A stretch of DNA of 64,000 bases from Ophiura sarsii (Eukaryota > Echinodermata > Ophiuroidea > Amphilepidida > Ophiuridae), in the NCBI GenBank assembly GCA_035610835.1, contig CM069442.1, forward strand, positions 59,685,950 to 59,749,949. Direction: 5' to 3'. The position numbers and the translations under genes were made by a program. This document shows, piece after piece, positions 1-47,609 of the stretch. Numbering within the stretch: the stretch's first letter is position 1; each line of letters begins with the position of its first letter. The notes under the pieces are model-generated. The model saw nothing but the letters and a program-made list of their open reading frames with translations, did not search any database and was not told the origin of the DNA.

Positions 1-17
1 ATCGTCTGCACAGGCCC

Positions 18-443
18 AGGGGTGTACTTTCGCGACATCCTGCGAGAATCCAAATGGATTCTCGCAGAGGAATTTTGCGAGAATCCATGGATTCTCGCAG
101 AATATTTTTGCGAGAATCCTTTTTACTGAATTTAAATTCCGCATTTTAAACATTTATCGTACTCTTGTATACTTAGAAAATAATAGTACACAAATTGAAT
201 CAAACACTTCTTAAAATTAATTAAAATAATATCAAGAATAAGGCTATAAGCTTGCATAACTTCCAAATTCGACATGTTTGTTGACTAAGGGTCAAATACC
301 AGTCATCTAAGGTCCTGTTTTGGACTTAAAAAGAAGAAGAAAAAAGTTTTTAAAAAAAAAAATTTGGCGAGAATCCACCTGGATTCGCGCGGTAGTGATT
401 TTACGCGAATCGATTTGCGGATTCGCGCCGAAAGTACACCCCT
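18..443. mobile_element. Non-autonomous hAT-like element with GCGAGAATCC repeats
   Basis: Ends AGGGGTGTACTTTCG / CGAAAGTACACCCCT are inverted and flanked by near-identical 8-bp direct repeats ACAGGCCC (10-17) and GCAGGCCC (444-451). The interior holds several palindromic GCGAGAATCC / GGATTCTCGC blocks and no coding frame. It lies 3' of the last visible PLXDC exon. An 8-bp target duplication and short inverted ends are hAT hallmarks; family assignment is inferred. Confidence 0.7.
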
Positions 444-599
444 GCAGGCCCGTAACAAGGATTATATCAGGGGGGTAGAATATTGTCAAAAGTGGACCTT
501 TTTATCAGGGCAGGCAAATTTGGTAAAACGTCGACCTTTTCACCAACATTTCAACCTATTTTCAACAAAAAAGCGTAAAAAAACAAAAAATGTACTTAC

Positions 600-35610
<35,011 letters not shown>

Positions 35611-36299
35611 AATGATGATGATTAGAATGGGCTGGCCGAGTAGAGTTATTCTCAACAGGATACCATGTGTGCCTGCAAAAGAAGGGAGCAGAAATAAATG
35701 TATTTAATATGTAAACTGTACCGTACAACATTTGTTAATGAGAGAAACTTTAATAGCATCCAATGTTTTTTATGAATTTCTCCTAGGTGAGGTACGATTG
35801 TGCCGTCTAGTTCACGGCCCACCAACTTTTGGTATTGTGAGGCTCGGCCAGCATCTGTTTTCTGGCTATGGGACGTGCACCAATCACCAAGTAGCCTAAT
35901 TCCGCAGCTAAACCGTTCGCAACACCGCATTTGTAGTAGCATTCAACCTATTCCCATAGGGCTAAACATTCTACATTGTACAACATAAAGTACACTTAAC
36001 ATATTTATACAATTACAAATGAGTCAGGTATATAGTATGTCATACGAATCCTGACACCAGAAAGTGATTTCAGACACATTAAGAACATCCATTCAAAATG
36101 TGCATTGGAATTCCCATCGCATTAGCACTGTTAGTGTTTACTGTTTATTCCATTAACAAATTCCAATGCTTGATTGAAATCTTTCTATACCCTCTATTTA
36201 GGTGATATTTTCTTGCACAATTACTTCCTTGTAATTCTAACTAGGGTTGTATTGTGAAAGGGTCTGTTAAATCCCATGCTCATGTGTATGTCACCAGGG

Positions 36300-36600
36300 G
36301 AGGTACTCATCTAATAGGGTATACGGGGATGTGCCGCACTAATGGGTCACTTTTTTGCAAAAATCGCTAAACATGGGGTATTATTTATCCTGGAAAATCC
36401 CTAATAATGGGGTCACTTTTTACAAATTGGGCCTATTTGCGCGAACATTTTGGCTATTTTTCGCGACAATTTGGTATCTTTTCCTGATAATTTGCGAAAC
36501 TGGGTCTATAATGAAGCAAAATCCTTAGAAATAGGTACCGTTTTCCCCCAAAATCACGCTTAGAAATGGCCATGGGTTTTGAATCTCCAGCGGCACACCC
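36300..36600. repeat. Interspersed repeat, AAACATGGG family, copy 2
   Basis: Same blocks as 18600-18850: GGGTATACGGGGATGTGCCG, CACTTTTTTGCAAAAATCGC, AAACATGGGGTATTA, ending in CGGCACACCCCGACC. Confidence 0.55.
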
Positions 36601-37207
36601 CGACCAAACCAAATCCGAGTTATGTCAATGTTTTCATTGTCTTCAAGAGGCCAAACAAAAATAAAACATTCCTCAAAATCTGCTGTTATTAACTACGAGG
36701 GTAATTCAATAAGTTCTACCTCCTCCCTCATAACATTGTTAATATGAATGTCAGCCTCATGACATTTGTCACGATTAGCTCTGAATCATAGCTACTAATA
36801 TAGTAAATGACTGTTGACAATTGATATCTGTTTTATTGTTAGATATAAGAGCATGATTTTAATACTGAAAATGGAAATCAATGAATAATATCTGATAAAA
36901 TTATAGTATTGTCATGTATGAATAAGATTGTAAGCAATATTAACTCTTGTAGGCTTGCAAATAGTGTAATATCAACTCAAATGTATTGCTATGCCTTTGG
37001 CATACTGGAATACTGCTAAGTATAATTTCCTTTTTACAACTCAAACCACAGCGATGCCTCGTATGTTAAATCTTTAACCCTAACCCTACCATATACCACA
37101 ATATACCACGACTGGACACGTTGGTACCACCCGGCGTGGAAGTTTTTCGATGAAATAATGGACCCAATCCATATAGTTTGCGCAATACACTGCGCAGACT
37201 ACCGTTG

Positions 37208-37280
37208 ACAGTCGTGGTGTAGTGGGGAATCCTGAGCTCCACGTGCTGGAGGTCCCTGGATCAAATCCCGGGGGGATCGG
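37208..37280 (+). repeat. tRNA-derived SINE head
   Basis: GTCGTGGTGTAGTGG resembles box A and CCTGGATCAAATCCCGGG box B, spaced as in a tRNA. Runs directly into the poly-G block. The tip stems do not pair, so it is not a functional tRNA. Confidence 0.55.
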
Positions 37281-37522
37281 GGGGGGGGGGGGGGGATCGG
37301 GGGGGGGGGGGGGGGATCGGGGGGGGGGGGGGGGGGGGGGGAATCGGGGGGGGGGGATCGGGGGGGGGGGGATCGGGGGGGGGGATCGGGGGGGGGGGGG
37401 GATCGGGGGGGGGGGATCGGGGGGGGGGGGATCGGGGGGGGGATCGGGGGGGGGGATCGGGGGGGGGATCGGGGGGGGGGATCGGGGGGGGGATCGGGGG
37501 GGGGGATCGGGGGGGGGGGATA
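37271..37522 (+). repeat. 250-bp interrupted poly-G block, (G)8-20 separated by GATC
   Basis: About seventeen G runs of 7 to 20, most interrupted by ATC, on the plus strand. Translation gives a Gly-rich (plus) or Pro-rich (minus) artefact. The longest G-quadruplex-prone stretch in the window. Confidence 0.95.
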
Positions 37523-38642
37523 TTTTGGTCGATTTCCCCCGTTGAAAAAAAAAATCTGAAAAAGTGGGGGGTAGAGTTAGGGTTAATAATACTAGTCACT
37601 TTATGAGTTTTCATTATGTGCAACCTTCAGAATAATCAGTCAGGTAGTCAATGATAGAAAATTATTTCTTTAGGATACTTGTAATCCCTCTATTTAGTCC
37701 GGTATATTGAAAATCACTTAGTTCTTATGAAAGTCAAATGCCTTTGCAGGGTTCTCTAGGGGAGGGGTAAACTTACGGTTGTCCTGATCTGGTTCTGGTT
37801 AATCAGATGGCATATTGTTTCCAGTCACCTTAATTGTTTATACATGAAGTCTCTTAAAGAGATATCTGACATTTAGAACGGTTATAATTGACCGATAGGT
37901 ATGTTTTGCCTCTTACAATAGGCCAAATGAATAGCATTTTGGTGTTTTTCATCTGTCTCCATCACACTAAATGTAAGTTTGGTTTTCACTGTATCTCTAG
38001 AAAAGTACAACCAGTACTTTACTGTACTTAGATCAATTTACAATGAATTTGTAGTTGAGGTTCCAGGCTATAATTGTAAGATATTTCATAAGACTGGCTT
38101 ATATGATAATTAAGTTTTGATGTAGGAGGTAGAACTTATTGAATGACCCTTGTAGGTAAGAAAAAAACTTAAAGTCATTTTTTTAACTTTTAAAAAATAT
38201 GTTTGCAGCACCATTCTACATTAAGGTAATTGGTGTAAATGCCTTTTAAAAACAAATTCATTCAGAGAGAGGAACAATCATGTTTTTTCTGATGTGTCAT
38301 TCAGTCACATCAGGAAACATTAGAAATATGTACCTCTCTTAACATCCTTCATCAAGACTATAGAGGTACATTGTATCTGCAATGTGTGAATTCTCCAAAC
38401 ATCAAATATGTTATCTTATTTTCTAGCCCTTTTTGGCCTCACGATCATATGCAGCAGACAACTCATGTATTTTACTTAAGCCTATGGTAAAATAGCAAAC
38501 GCATATATATATGAACATGTACACACTTCACTGTTACAAGTTTAATTACAACCTTTACATGATTTTTGACTGTAGCCTATAATGTACAGTATCATTGGCA
38601 TATACAACCAGTTATTTTCAGACATTTTGAAATGAATCCCCA

Positions 38643-38728
38643 GTGACCGGCCCGGAATCGATCCGGGGACCCTCCCGATATCGGCCCGTCATCCGCGACT
38701 CTCAGCTACTCGTTTACGCAGTATACCG
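38643..38728 (-). repeat. tRNA-like segment on minus strand
   Basis: On the minus strand CCCGGATCGATTCCGGG forms a perfect 5-bp stem, 7-nt loop T-arm with a box B match (GGATCGATTCC). Upstream GAGTAGCTGAGAGTCGCGG is a weak box A. No convincing acceptor stem, so a SINE head or pseudogene is likelier than a functional tRNA. Confidence 0.5.
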
Positions 38729-39956
38729 CATCACTATAAAGGCTTGGTTGATTACGTCATCGAAAAACGTCCGTCCACACATGCGCTTGGAGATAAACTT
38801 AGAAGTAGTATTTTTTAGTACTCATGGTTAGGGTTAGGGACACTACCATCACTATCACTATGCACTCGGCTTTCCAAATCTGTCATCTATCTTTATGCTT
38901 CATAGTCTATGGTTTTGATCGATCATGCTGGCTGGCTTTTAATAGGCTCTGTGCTTCTGACAGCAGGCAAGAAAAGAGTATAGTAAATGCAAAATGACAG
39001 AACTTTAAAGATAGGGGATATTTTTAAAACTCAGTAAATCACCCAATTTTATCATTATAAAGTTTTGGATCCAATGTCATTCACACTTGAACAGCTCAAA
39101 ACATAATAATGTATGCACAAAAATTATCATTTTTTATATGTTTACCGCTTATTTTACAACTTGACCTCAGATGACATTTGACCATAAAAGGTGACCTTAA
39201 TAGGTGACCTTTGACATATGAATGATTAAATAAATAATTAAACACAAAAAACAATGTAAATAAACCTCAAATACATCATTTTAGGACTCTGATGAGCTTT
39301 TACATTGCCTCTAGATTTTATAGTCTGTTATATCCAGTACCCACTGGCATGACTGGCTTGGTAAATTAAATTATGCCTACCTACACTGGCGAATTCTGCA
39401 ACTTTTCAGCATTTTACTCAGAACTTTCAATGGATATTTCAACTTAATGTGCACTTTTAATTCTGCCGATCCCCAAGGATAGTTTAGGGGGCAATGTCTT
39501 GCTACACGTCCCGTAACGCAAGTGCGCATGCTCAAACCAATTAAAATATGTTGTAGCTATACACGATTTATTCTTTATCGTTTAGTAAGTGTACATACTT
39601 CAATCTCGTTGGTTAACACGGACATTTTCAATAACAATTTGTTCAAATATGTTGGGATATGTTCATTTAGTGTAATATATCATTTAAAAGCTGATGTGTC
39701 CATCTTTACAATGATATCCAATTTGAAGCAATCCATTGTTGCAGTGCTTAGCCATGTGCTTGAGAACATGGGGAGGTCGCAATCTAAAAGTGCCAAAATC
39801 AACACTACTTATCAAGCTGCTTTATTTAAATATATAATATGGTGCCTCATCCAGAATTGTTTTGTCTACAAATTACTGTCATTTTGGGGGAATTTTTGCT
39901 GTAAGAGTTCCTAGTGAATCACTGGTATCATGTTTACAGCGTAGAGTGCTGCGTTG

Positions 39957-39991
39957 AACCAGGGAGGTGTCAATTGACAACCTCCCTGGTT
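39957..39991. repeat. Isolated near-perfect 35-bp hairpin
   Basis: AACCAGGGAGGT, then GTCAATTGACA, then ACCTCCCTGGTT: 12-bp arms around a centre that is itself palindromic. Not visibly part of a larger element. Confidence 0.85.
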
Positions 39992-41582
39992 GAACTGCAT
40001 AATCCTATTATCAGTGAATAAAATTCAAGCATTTACTTTTAAAATAGCAACTTCCCAATTTGTCACAGGAAAGAGGGTTATGATAAATTTACTAGACACC
40101 AATTCACAGAGAAACCTGTGATCCTGGGGGACCTGTATAGAAGGGACCAATCATGGATCTAGAAGTCAATTTGCACAGAAAGTCTGTAATATCTGGAGCC
40201 ACTATTTATTGAACCAATGTCCAGGTAAAAAGAGGCAATTTAGGGGTCCCACCGTCCCTGACTCACTATTGAAATCCATTTTGTACCCCCTATCTTTAAA
40301 GTTCTGAAAGTTCAGGCAGGAGTGAGTCCCTTCAGACCCCCAGTTTTTTAATCTCATATAGCCCTACAGCAGCGTGCAGACTACGCATATTGTTCTTCAT
40401 TGGTGATTTTAGTGTCCCTGGAAAAAGAAAATGCCTTCGGTGCCTCTCCTTGACTTGATGCTGTTTAGATACCAAAATGTCTTTGGTCATGATGATTATA
40501 GGTCTATTTTCTCCCATCTGTATCACTACTGAATACTGAGAGATACCTAGGAGAGTGCGCCCTTCCTGGGAATCAGGTTTTTTGCACCTACATAATACTT
40601 GGGCATTCTTAATTTGCCCATCTATCATGTAAAATGTATGTATTTTTTTATTTCTATGTAGATCCCATTAAAATTATCAGCACCAGCTGGCCACATAAAT
40701 TGCTACATCCAAATTTGTGATATCTAGCACCATCATTCAACCCCTTTTCCATAAATTATTACACTTCAGGTTTCCTACGTACCTAATCTATTGAAACAAT
40801 TCATTTTTTCAAAATTTCATTTTTCTTGGTAATCTCTTAGTGCCTGTGATTGCTCAAATCAAATATATTTTGGGGACCCTTGGAATTTATTATTTTCTGC
40901 AAGCTTGTGACTTTAGACCTAGCGCTCACTATCCCTGGTAGAAAAGCAAGATGATTAACCTAACCATCCAGTCTGCACATTCAGAGGTTTAGATAACTAT
41001 TTCATTGTTTTCTTGTAGATCTGGATGAGTTAATTTGAATCGGGAATATCCTTTTGAATAGTGCTTCAGACAGGTTAGTACAAGAATGAATCACTCATCG
41101 CTAGGAATCTCTCAATTATTAGCCAGGTATAGCCTGGCCTTGTCAGTAGCTTGAATGACAATCATAATTGTACTCTTGCTGTAGCTGAAAGTCAAACAGG
41201 TCTTCCTGTGGGAGCATGAATGATAGCAGACATAGGATCTATCCCCTTGACAATGATGGACTACCAAACAAACTGTACTCCCTCCCAGTCCTACCACAAA
41301 TAATGGGAATGTTGTCTTTTCTTTGTTTTTGTATGAGGCAGGTGATACTTTGCATCAAATGTTGACAAAATGTGTCTGTAAAAATCATCTGGAATTTCAA
41401 AATGTGGGCTGAATCCATTTTTCTGTAAATCTTTTCAAAATTACCCTCCAGTCATCTACATAGCTCCAGGTCGGGAAAAAGAGGGCAACATGGCAAACTC
41501 CTTGCCGGGCAATGTTGGCAAACTCCTTGCCGGGCAATGTTGCCATCTCGTGGGAAATCCCCCCTCCAAAAAATATATATCT

Positions 41583-41750
41583 ATTGACAACTGTTTCTGG
41601 TGAGACTAGCCATTGAACAAAGTGCTCCATGAAACTCAGAGTAGCGATAATATTCCGGAAGGTCTATACCTCTGAATTTTTATACGCTCTACCGTTTACG
41701 GTATTGAGCACTTTGTTCAATGGCTAGTCTAACCAGAAACGGTTGTCAAT
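41583..41750. repeat. Inverted repeat with 45-bp arms
   Basis: ATTGACAACTGTTTCTGGTG... (41583-41627) is inverted at 41706-41750 with two or three mismatches around a ~78-bp loop. A MITE is likely. Confidence 0.75.
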
Positions 41751-42020
41751 ACATATTACGCTCCTGATTAATCAGTTGAGCACTTTTTGATTATCTTTTG
41801 ATATCTTAATGTGTATAGATCTCCTTTGGAATATATTGTTGCTCTGATCGCTGGTTTTAACACCATTGATTGTGTATTCTCATTTTCAATGTGTCAAAAG
41901 CCTACGATCAGAGAGACATCTTTTCGCCTGACGATTGGACAAAATGACCGTATGGGATTGTCCATGAAACTCAGTAGCGATAATATTCCAGAAGATCTAT
42001 ACCTCTGAATTTTTATATAA

Positions 42021-42240
42021 CAGTTAAGCCCACAATTATTCATACCCCTTGAAAAATATGTGTTGTTTGCGTTTTTCTCATATCTATACCAGCTGGAGTG
42101 GTGAAACTTTTGCTTTACACTAAAGACAATTAGTTTGCAAGTACAAATCAATATCTTAGGGCTCAACATTTTTTTTTGCATAACAATAGAATTGAACAAG
42201 AATTATGTTTTTATGCCTGTCCAAAATTATTCATACCCCA
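42021..42240. mobile_element. Solo left end of a Tc1/mariner element (IR/DR type)
   Basis: CCCACAATTATTCATACCCC (42029-42048) and TCCAAAATTATTCATACCCC (42220-42239) are direct repeats about 190 bp apart, as in the IR/DR termini of Tc1-like elements. No right end or transposase follows; a SINE begins about 100 bp on. Confidence 0.55.
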
Positions 42241-42346
42241 TACCAAGTCTAAGGATTGAGGCCACTTTTTGTGATAATACACATGTTTTTGACATTCCAA
42301 ACATTCTTTATATACTGTGTGATAGGCTTTTATATTGTTATGTAAT

Positions 42347-42749
42347 AATAATAATAATAATAATAATAATCAGTATTTATATAGCGCCTTTTCCAAATGG
42401 CTCAAAGCGCTGTGATTTTGCTGCTGGTGAATCATCAGAATCATGTCGCATCAACTAGGGTGCTGCCAATTTCTAGCGCAAACCTATCCGCAGTTAGATT
42501 GTAACATCCACCATTTTTCAATGCAGCTCCCCAAATACCTTTGGGTCAAGGAAGTTTTTGATAACCGAAACAACTGATCACAGATTTTGAAAGCAGGAGG
42601 AAACCGGAGTACCCGGAGAAAACCTGCGAAGCGTGTCCTGGATCGTGATAAACCAAATGCACATAAAGCCCGCGGTCGTGCACAGAATTGACCCGGGTTT
42701 CATTGGTGCAAGGCGAGAGAACTAACCGCTGCGCCAACACGCTGCCAAC
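42347..42749 (-). mobile_element. Complete tRNA-derived SINE with (ATT)n tail
   Basis: Reading on the minus strand from 42749: TGGCGCAGCGGTTAG (box A), CGGGTCAATTCTGTGC (box B), a body with TTTCTCCGGGTACTCCGG, then GGCGCTATATAAATACTG and an ATT-repeat tail. Flanked by ATGTAAT at 42340-42346 and 42750-42756, a target duplication from reverse transcription. The (ATT)n tail and AGCGC...TATATAAAT end recur at 60233-60308 and 47690-47738. Confidence 0.85.
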
Positions 42750-43751
42750 ATGTAATTATCCCATGATGTACCATGGCACCAATTGGACCTTAATTTTCCA
42801 AAAAGCTTGGTTAGTTGAAAAGTAGTCACATTTATAAAAGTTCTAACGAACAATAAAGTTGAAAGCCTGTTTCATTTTTTCTTCCAAACCATCATTTTCA
42901 GCTATATAGGTACATTTCTTGGTCAAAACCAATCCCTGTGGTAGCCTGGTCAGTGCATGATTGACCTGGTCTTATATTGTCCTAGTTCCTGTTCACGTTA
43001 TTGTAAGTAAGTTTGGCTAGACAGGACATTATAGATCGAGTAACAGGTGATGAAATTGGATTAAACTCTGATATATGGGTCTAAAATACATTCCATGCTT
43101 GAAATGAGCCAAAATCCTGATGGGCTCAGCATACAATATAAAGCCCTTAGCCAAAATAAGCTGATGGGCATTACTGTATGTGTATGTATTATAGTAAAAG
43201 TGTAGGGTTTTCATCAGAAATTATGGGCATTTGGTTGAGCCCATTCTGACTTTATTGAGTACTGATAAAACCAGGGGGGTTATTTTTTCAAGAAAAGGTA
43301 CATTGGTACCCAAAAAATCTAACCTAACCTAACCTAAAATGATATGAACAAAAAAACTATATTCTGTGAATGTAATACAGCATAATAAAACAAAATTACA
43401 AAATGTTACTGACGGCGAACGGAATAAGTGTTGCAAACGAAGTGCAGTGGATCATGGCATGGGGTCTATAGGCCTTCTTAATGGTTTTTTAGGGGTTATT
43501 AATGCACTTTGAGGGTTCTTGCCACATAACTTCTTGTTTTATGAGGCAGTTTAATGATTTTATCCACAAATTGAAGAAAAAAAAAGAAAAAAAATCAGTG
43601 CCGGTTTTTTTATCCTTTTTTAAGAGTGCCGGCTCCTCCCGACCGCCTTAGTGACAACCCTGATAGTTACAACTGACGCATTCGTTTATTAAATAGACGA
43701 CTGAATACAGTTTTTAATGCTAAAGTAGGCCCACATGCACACTATGCTCTA

Positions 43752-44113
43752 CAGTGGCGTAACCAGAGGGGGTGATCACCCCCCCCCCCCCCCCCCCCCC
43801 CCCGAATATTGACGTCCCCCCCCCGAATATTGACGTCGTGTGGTTTGAGATTGGCGCTGTCGGTTCATCTGACAAGAGGAATCATGGAATTATGATGGTC
43901 AAAAGTACACATGTCAATTGTTCGAGCGCTACGCGAGCATATGTGTCCCCAAAATGCAATATTTTCTGATACAAGCCTGTTTGGAGCCAAAATGTATCTC
44001 AATCGGGCCTAAAATAAGTGTAGGCCTATAGTCGCATCTTATGACTAACAACAATGTTGTCGGTTGACTTTCATTTCTTGCACCCCAATATCAACAACCT
44101 AGTTACGCCACTG
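43752..44113. mobile_element. hAT MITE with CAGTGGCGTAAC ends
   Basis: CAGTGGCGTAACCAG at the left and CTAGTTACGCCACTG inverted at the right, flanked by ATGCTCTA and ATGCTCTT (7 of 8). CAGTGGCGTA ends are a well-known hAT signature in animal genomes. A long C tract (about 43781-43803) follows the left end. Confidence 0.85.
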
Positions 44114-45593
44114 ATGCTCTTAGTTACTCGGTGCTGTGCACTGTGTCACAAAATCACAAAAGCATTTAGTTCAGAGAAACTGTAACTAACTTATTCTTAC
44201 CCTTGACACATCATATTAAACATTCATTATTTGTAGACTGTTCATTCACGGTCAATTTTCTTGGCAAGCATAATACTATGACACTGATATGACAGATACC
44301 GTGATATATATAAATATTGCCAAGTAATTTGTAGACTAGACACTAAATTAGTTGCCAAACAATTGATGAAATCAAGAACCAGTCCCGAGGGAGGGGGAAC
44401 AAGAAAGCAGCCCCTCATACATTTTGGGGCCAATAACGGGGGTTGTTCATTTTGTTTTGTTTTTATTTATTTTTGGGGGAGGCGAGTTAGGGTAATTGTT
44501 TGTTGCTTTTGTTTTGTTATTTGTTTGCTTTTTTGTTTATTTTTTATTATTTCTACAGATCCTGAAGAGAAAAAGGGGCCTTCGTTTATGTCAAGTTGTC
44601 GTTTTAAAAGCAACATTAATCTGCATTTTTTGATCATAAATGAAATTATGAATACTGCGAACAACCATGTGGGAAGACGATACATTGTGACAATGTCACA
44701 TGACGATCAAAATCATTTCCAATTTATTTCATTTACAATTTTCTTTTAAAAACAATCACAGCCATTTAAAACTAATCTTTTGTCCACTTTTCACGGCTTT
44801 AGTTAAAAAATTGTTTCAAAATGATACAAGCTAAATCCAAAGTGACAGCCGCTGGGAACTACTCCAGGCTGTGTCAGAGATGGTATGACTAGTCCCATCT
44901 GATTAAAACACAGGACAGGGTTTGTCCCCAGGGATTGGTCTTTGCTATCCCCCTAACAATGCTAGGGACTATCCAATGTTACAAGGAGTTAGGCTAGACA
45001 GGATATGGCAAGGGGCTACCTCTACAGGTATGTAGGCAAATGAAAACCATGACAACGCACACCAACGGCAACGGTCAATTTTGACTAGGATTTTCTCTCT
45101 GCCAGTGGCATGGCATGGCACTACATGTAGTCATGCCATCAGGCACATAACACTGTCTTGTATACAAACATTTTAGGTTAAAACTCCAGTGTTGGTCCAA
45201 GAGTAGAACAAAACTCAAAACATTTTGCGTGAAAGGTTTTTCTTTTGCTAGGTAAGACTGTCTGTGAAGGTTTTACAATTATACCCCCAAACGTGAACAT
45301 TGAACAAGTGAATACTATCAGGCTACACATCCACATGTACATGTAGACATAACTTTCAGCTAAATGCAAATTCCAATCTCAAAAGAGGTCCTTTCCTGCA
45401 ATAAAATTCTATTCAATTTTCTAAAAAAGTGATCAAACACTTTTTATAGTTCCCTATCAGTTTGCTGGTGAATTGAATGAAAGTTTAAAGTTCTACAGCA
45501 AAACTCTTTGTTCAGTTATAAGGACTGTGCTACCTGCCAAAGCAAAGTGGGTCAGTCCAATTTTTTGTATGAAAAAAAAAATCATTGCTGCCA

Positions 45594-45849
45594 TAGTTCA
45601 GTTAGCTTGAAATTGGCGAAACCTGTTTACAGCAGCGAATGAATTCAGAAGAGCGTCGCGCGCAAATCGCTGGCATGATGCAATATGGCACGCAATGTTG
45701 CAGTATTGTATGGGGATGTGTGTTGCATAAGTATAATAAAATCGTGCTTATAAATACGCTTGGATTACTTTAGTGCGTGGATAGTAGAGTCCTTGGATAT
45801 ATAGATAAAAACAAATATTTCTCACCAATTTGGAACTGATTGAACTATA
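45594..45849. mobile_element. MITE of the CAGTTCCAAATTGGYGAG family
   Basis: Left AGTTCAGTTAGCTTGAAATT, right CACCAATTTGGAACTGATTG inverted. Related to 14225-14350. Confidence 0.5.
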
Positions 45850-47609
45850 CACATTGATTGCTCTTGCCAACACTTCCAAACTTTCCATCAATACCAATAT
45901 ATCCGTAATATTCCAAAATTGTCGGTACCATCAACTTTTAACCAAGTATATAATTGCAATGTTTTTATATTGTTTTAACTATTTTAGCTCTGAATCCTAG
46001 CTCTCTGTTTAAGAGCTAGTCCATATTTGACAGATTTGACCTGGAACTAAACTAACTAGATTTTGAGTAGGCCCAGCCCTATTTCATACCTTGGCTTGGC
46101 TTATTTAGGCTACAACAATGATGTATTTCACGAGTAAACAGTAAAATAATCAAGACACAAAAGATAGAATGTTCAATGTGGTTTAATAAATATTCATGGG
46201 CTCTGTCAGCCTCTGTTCGTTCATCATGGTTTCATGAGCAATGAATGTATTTTCCATACATGTAATGTATTATGATTATCTACAAATTATATAATTATAA
46301 AGAGGTATTAAATTCAAGTTAACCTCAACCTACATTGTGAGGATTTGTGCTATAATACAACAGTGTTGTCTACATTTAACAAGCCTACATGACAGAAAAT
46401 GTATGCATTTAATTATCTCTTTACACACATTACATTACAAAGATGAGAGCCTATCAGATTTTGGTTGTTTTATACATGTAAATCAGTTTTATTTCAGTTC
46501 TAAATATATTTCCAAAATTTAACAACAATTTCTTTTCTCACAACCTAAAATTGTTCAGTTAATTTCAGTTGCTCATATTATAAATGTGTTATATCATCTT
46601 TTCAACAACTCCCCCATACCTTAAGTACTGCAGTAGCGACGCGTTGTCGATTTGAGTTAAACAACGCTGCTATGGGCAACCATCGCGCCGATCGATCCGC
46701 ACCACGCGGATAATGTTTTCACGCGATACGCGATCGCAGTCGCAATGTGTGTTGTTTTTGGAATGACCATGCCAACTGTTTTCATCAAGTTTTGAAACTT
46801 ACAAGAACATAATAATAGGTAAGTTTGAAATTTTAGTTTTTTGAAAATTGAATGAAATTGTTAATGATGAAGTACCGTAGGCCTGCATTAAAATATGTTC
46901 TTATTTGCATTGTCTATTTATGAAATGGCGTTCAAATCCCTAGTCGTTGTTGAAGAGGATTAAATCATGTTTCAGCGTTGTGCATCACCAATCAACAACT
47001 TGCGTTCTGCGCGTGCTGCATGTTTGTTTTCCATTCACTATGATGATAAAATTTGTTTTTTCTGCTTTTTTAGTTTTAGTGCCTATGTGAATTAGACGAG
47101 TGTAACTGTCTTTTACGTAATGGTAATTAAATGGGAACCCTACACGACTACGAATTACAGAAATCCTCATCTTATTTGATTGAACAACTGTTGTACAAAT
47201 AGCCATCTTCATTGATAACCACATGACGCATAAAAATAAAAAGGAGTATTTTTCTAAAGAATAACATTCAAAAAAAAAAATGTACACGATCATACACGCA
47301 AAGGCATCACGCTCTTAATTTACTAGACATAATTCCCGCTCATACTTCTAGGGACCAAAAAGTAATGAAGGGCTCTGATTTTTGAAAGAAAGGCTTTGTA
47401 ATTCGTTAATTGCCTAATTGATTGGCCGAAAAATGGGGGCGCTCAAGGGTTGTCAATTGGGTGCAGGACAGCATTTAGATGAACGTGATCACTTGGATCG
47501 ACAATTATTTGTTTTGAATACTAGTCTAGTAGTAGTAAGTAGTAGCTAGGGCTAGGCTAATTTGTCATACATACAACTGTACATAACGGTCAACATGAAT
47601 GATCACACA

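Larger units (their letters stand above)
36694..38154. mobile_element. 1.46-kb mariner-type element without transposase
   Basis: Left end TACGAGGGTAATTCAATAAG TTCTACCTCC, right end GGAGGTAGAACTTATTGAAT GACCCTTGTA inverted, beginning and ending with TA. Length is that of a full mariner, but the interior holds a tRNA-like segment and a 250-bp poly-G block and has no DDE/D-type reading frame. Confidence 0.65.

Noticed and set aside
35652..35942. Minus-strand 96-codon frame overlapping the upstream side of the signal-peptide exon
   Set aside because: Crosses the acceptor at 35673, lacks a family match and is in a different frame from the coding exon.
37222..37623. Gly-rich (plus) and Pro-rich (minus) open frames of 107-120 codons
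   Set aside because: They are translations of the poly-G/GATC block; no start context or domain, and length depends on homopolymer counts.
38643..38728. Functional tRNA gene on the minus strand
   Set aside because: Good T-arm only; box A is weak and no 7-bp acceptor stem closes.
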